From Brumimicrobium sp035497735 (GTDB lineage: Bacteria > Bacteroidota > Bacteroidia > Flavobacteriales_D > Crocinitomicaceae), in the NCBI GenBank assembly GCA_035497735.1, contig DATJCX010000018.1:1-64000 (forward strand): a stretch of DNA of 64,000 nucleotides, in the 5' to 3' direction. The position numbers and the translations under genes were made by a program. This document shows positions 63,086 through 64,000 of the stretch, in pieces (within the stretch, counting starts at the first letter, position 1; every line of letters starts with the position of its first letter). The notes beneath the pieces were generated by a model that was not told the DNA's origin, ran no database searches, and was given only the letters and a program-made list of their open reading frames with translations.

Positions 63086-64000
63086 GATAGTATTTGACGT
63101 ATTGGTTCAACAATTCTATCAATATTTCCAGCACCTACTGTTAAAAGTATACCTGTTTTCATTTCCTTTACAGCTTTCATGACTTCTTCTGGTGTTTTCA
63201 CACTCACTTTTGAAGTTATCCTTGTCGCCAGAGCATCACTTGTGATGCCATCTATCGGCAACTCTCTCGCTGGATATATAGGCATCAAAATCACTTCATC
63301 GGCCTTGCTCAAAGATGCTGCAAACTCATTCATAAAGTCTTGCGTTCTAGAATACAAATGCGGTTGAAAAACAATGCATATCGGTGTATCCTTATAAATT
63401 AAGCGTATTGATTCCAGTAAATAATTAATCGCAGTTGGATGATGTGCATAATCATCTATATAAATTAAATCGCCCTTTCGCGCAATCATTTCAAATCTTC
63501 TTTTCACTCCTTTAAAACTTGCTAAAGCAGCTCTAATTTCATCAATTTCAATACCAACAGAAGCACACATTGCGATGACAGCAAGCGCATTTTCTGCGTT
63601 GTGAATTCCGGGTAATCCCAACTCAACATTTTTCGTAAGTTCACTAGCAGTTTGAACATCCATCATAAATTTCCCTTCTTCCACTCTAACGTTTAATCCG
63701 CAAAAATCAACAGGCGATCCAGCTTCAAGTCCGTAAGTAAATCGGGGCAAGTCTTTACCTACCCTCACATCACGATGAGCAATCAATTTTCCATCTTTAT
63801 GGATGAGATGCGCATAAATGTCGTACGCTTCTGCCATTTTCTCCTTGCTCTGATAAATATCTAAGTGATCGGCATCGGTAGATGTAATAATTGTAGAGAA
63901 AGGTTTTAATTGATGAAAACTTCTATCGTATTCGTCAGCCTCCACTACCATCCACGGACTTTCAGGTTCAATCAATAAGTTAGAATTGAAGTTTGCACTG
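63082..64000 (-). CDS. murC: UDP-N-acetylmuramate-L-alanine ligase (MurC), 5' end outside the window
   Basis: The open frame runs off the right edge; the visible C-terminal 305 residues include the end of the Mur central domain (FVVEADEYDRSFHQL here as MVVEADEYDRSF), GLPGIHNAENALAVIAMCASVG and the C-terminal domain (IDDYAHHPTAINYLLESIR and the VFQPHLYSRTQDFMNEFA block). It adds L-alanine to UDP-MurNAc in the cytoplasm. It belongs to the mur-fts operon reading leftward; its TGA overlaps ftsQ. Confidence 0.96.
   Translation of the reverse strand, partial: SANFNSNLLIEPESPWMVVEADEYDRSFHQLKPFSTIITSTDADHLDIYQSKEKMAEAYDIYAHLIHKDGKLIAHRDVRVGKDLPRFTYGLEAGSPVDFCGLNVRVEEGKFMMDVQTASELTKNVELGLPGIHNAENALAVIAMCASVGIEIDEIRAALASFKGVKRRFEMIARKGDLIYIDDYAHHPTAINYLLESIRLIYKDTPICIVFQPHLYSRTQDFMNEFAASLSKADEVILMPIYPARELPIDGITSDALATRITSKVSVKTPEEVMKAVKEMKTGILLTVGAGNIDRIVEPIRQILS

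Overview
The window comes from a low-GC member of the Bacteroidota, most likely Flavobacteriales. Several things point there: TonB-dependent receptors with SusC-type carboxypeptidase-like N-termini, Bacteroidota lipoproteins (including one with the HGQPGHDC motif), a T9SS C-terminal sorting domain, a DUF1800/DUF1501 pair, FtsZ with a long acidic tail ending in FLHDNVD, LytTR regulators paired with propeller kinases, and promoters of the TTG-N17-23-TAnnTTTG type without Shine-Dalgarno sequences. No rRNA, tRNA or CRISPR array was seen. Most of the window is chromosomal backbone, densely coded on both strands.

Layout. 1-2.2 kb: the end of a TonB receptor coupled to a secreted thioredoxin-like protein. 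2.2-10 kb: secreted glycoside hydrolase-like protein, secreted M28 peptidase, aldehyde dehydrogenase, flippase-like membrane protein and alpha/beta hydrolase. 10-14.2 kb: a LytTR two-component pair and a small lipoprotein. 14.2-20.6 kb: MBL hydrolase, M20 amidohydrolase, RecQ, a membrane protein, a divergent CobS and a thioesterase. 21-23.8 kb: Mrp and Nfu Fe-S proteins, DgkA and a universal stress protein. 24-30.4 kb: MgtE, a cytochrome c-FTR1 iron permease with a six-repeat secreted protein behind it, cardiolipin synthase and a secreted MBL protein. 30.5-40.6 kb: lipocalin, Ca/Na antiporter, a TonB receptor plus beta-helix lipoprotein operon, MarC, and a PhoR/PhoB-like pair. 40.9-50.7 kb: a lysine-rich microprotein, a PLP-fold enzyme, a TPR-type regulator with a palindromic site, GNAT, SulP, an MFS carrier, a DUF457 protein and the HGQPGHDC lipoprotein. 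52.6-57.7 kb: DUF1800/DUF1501 and formate-THF ligase. 57.8-64 kb: a YD-like secreted protein, YqeY, and the division cluster murC-ftsQ-ftsA-ftsZ read on the minus strand.

The only clearly accessory stretch is about 50.8-52.6 kb. It holds a REP-associated tyrosine transposase (RAYT) between two direct repeats. Each repeat carries the 3' end of a type I restriction specificity gene, followed by a perfect 48-bp palindrome. The two palindromes differ by a compensatory base-pair change. One hsdS end is fused to an hsdM fragment, so this looks like the scar of a deleted type I R-M locus occupied by a RAYT/REP unit.

Other structure outside genes: a three-copy, MITE-like noncoding repeat (about 16.2, 41.1 and 50.1 kb), and matching sets of 11-bp-phased TTAC/TTAA repeats upstream of the PhoB-like regulator and upstream of the lipoprotein/TonB receptor operon. 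The latter suggest a small phosphate-starvation-like regulon inside the window. Functions are assigned from motifs and general family knowledge only; no database search was run.
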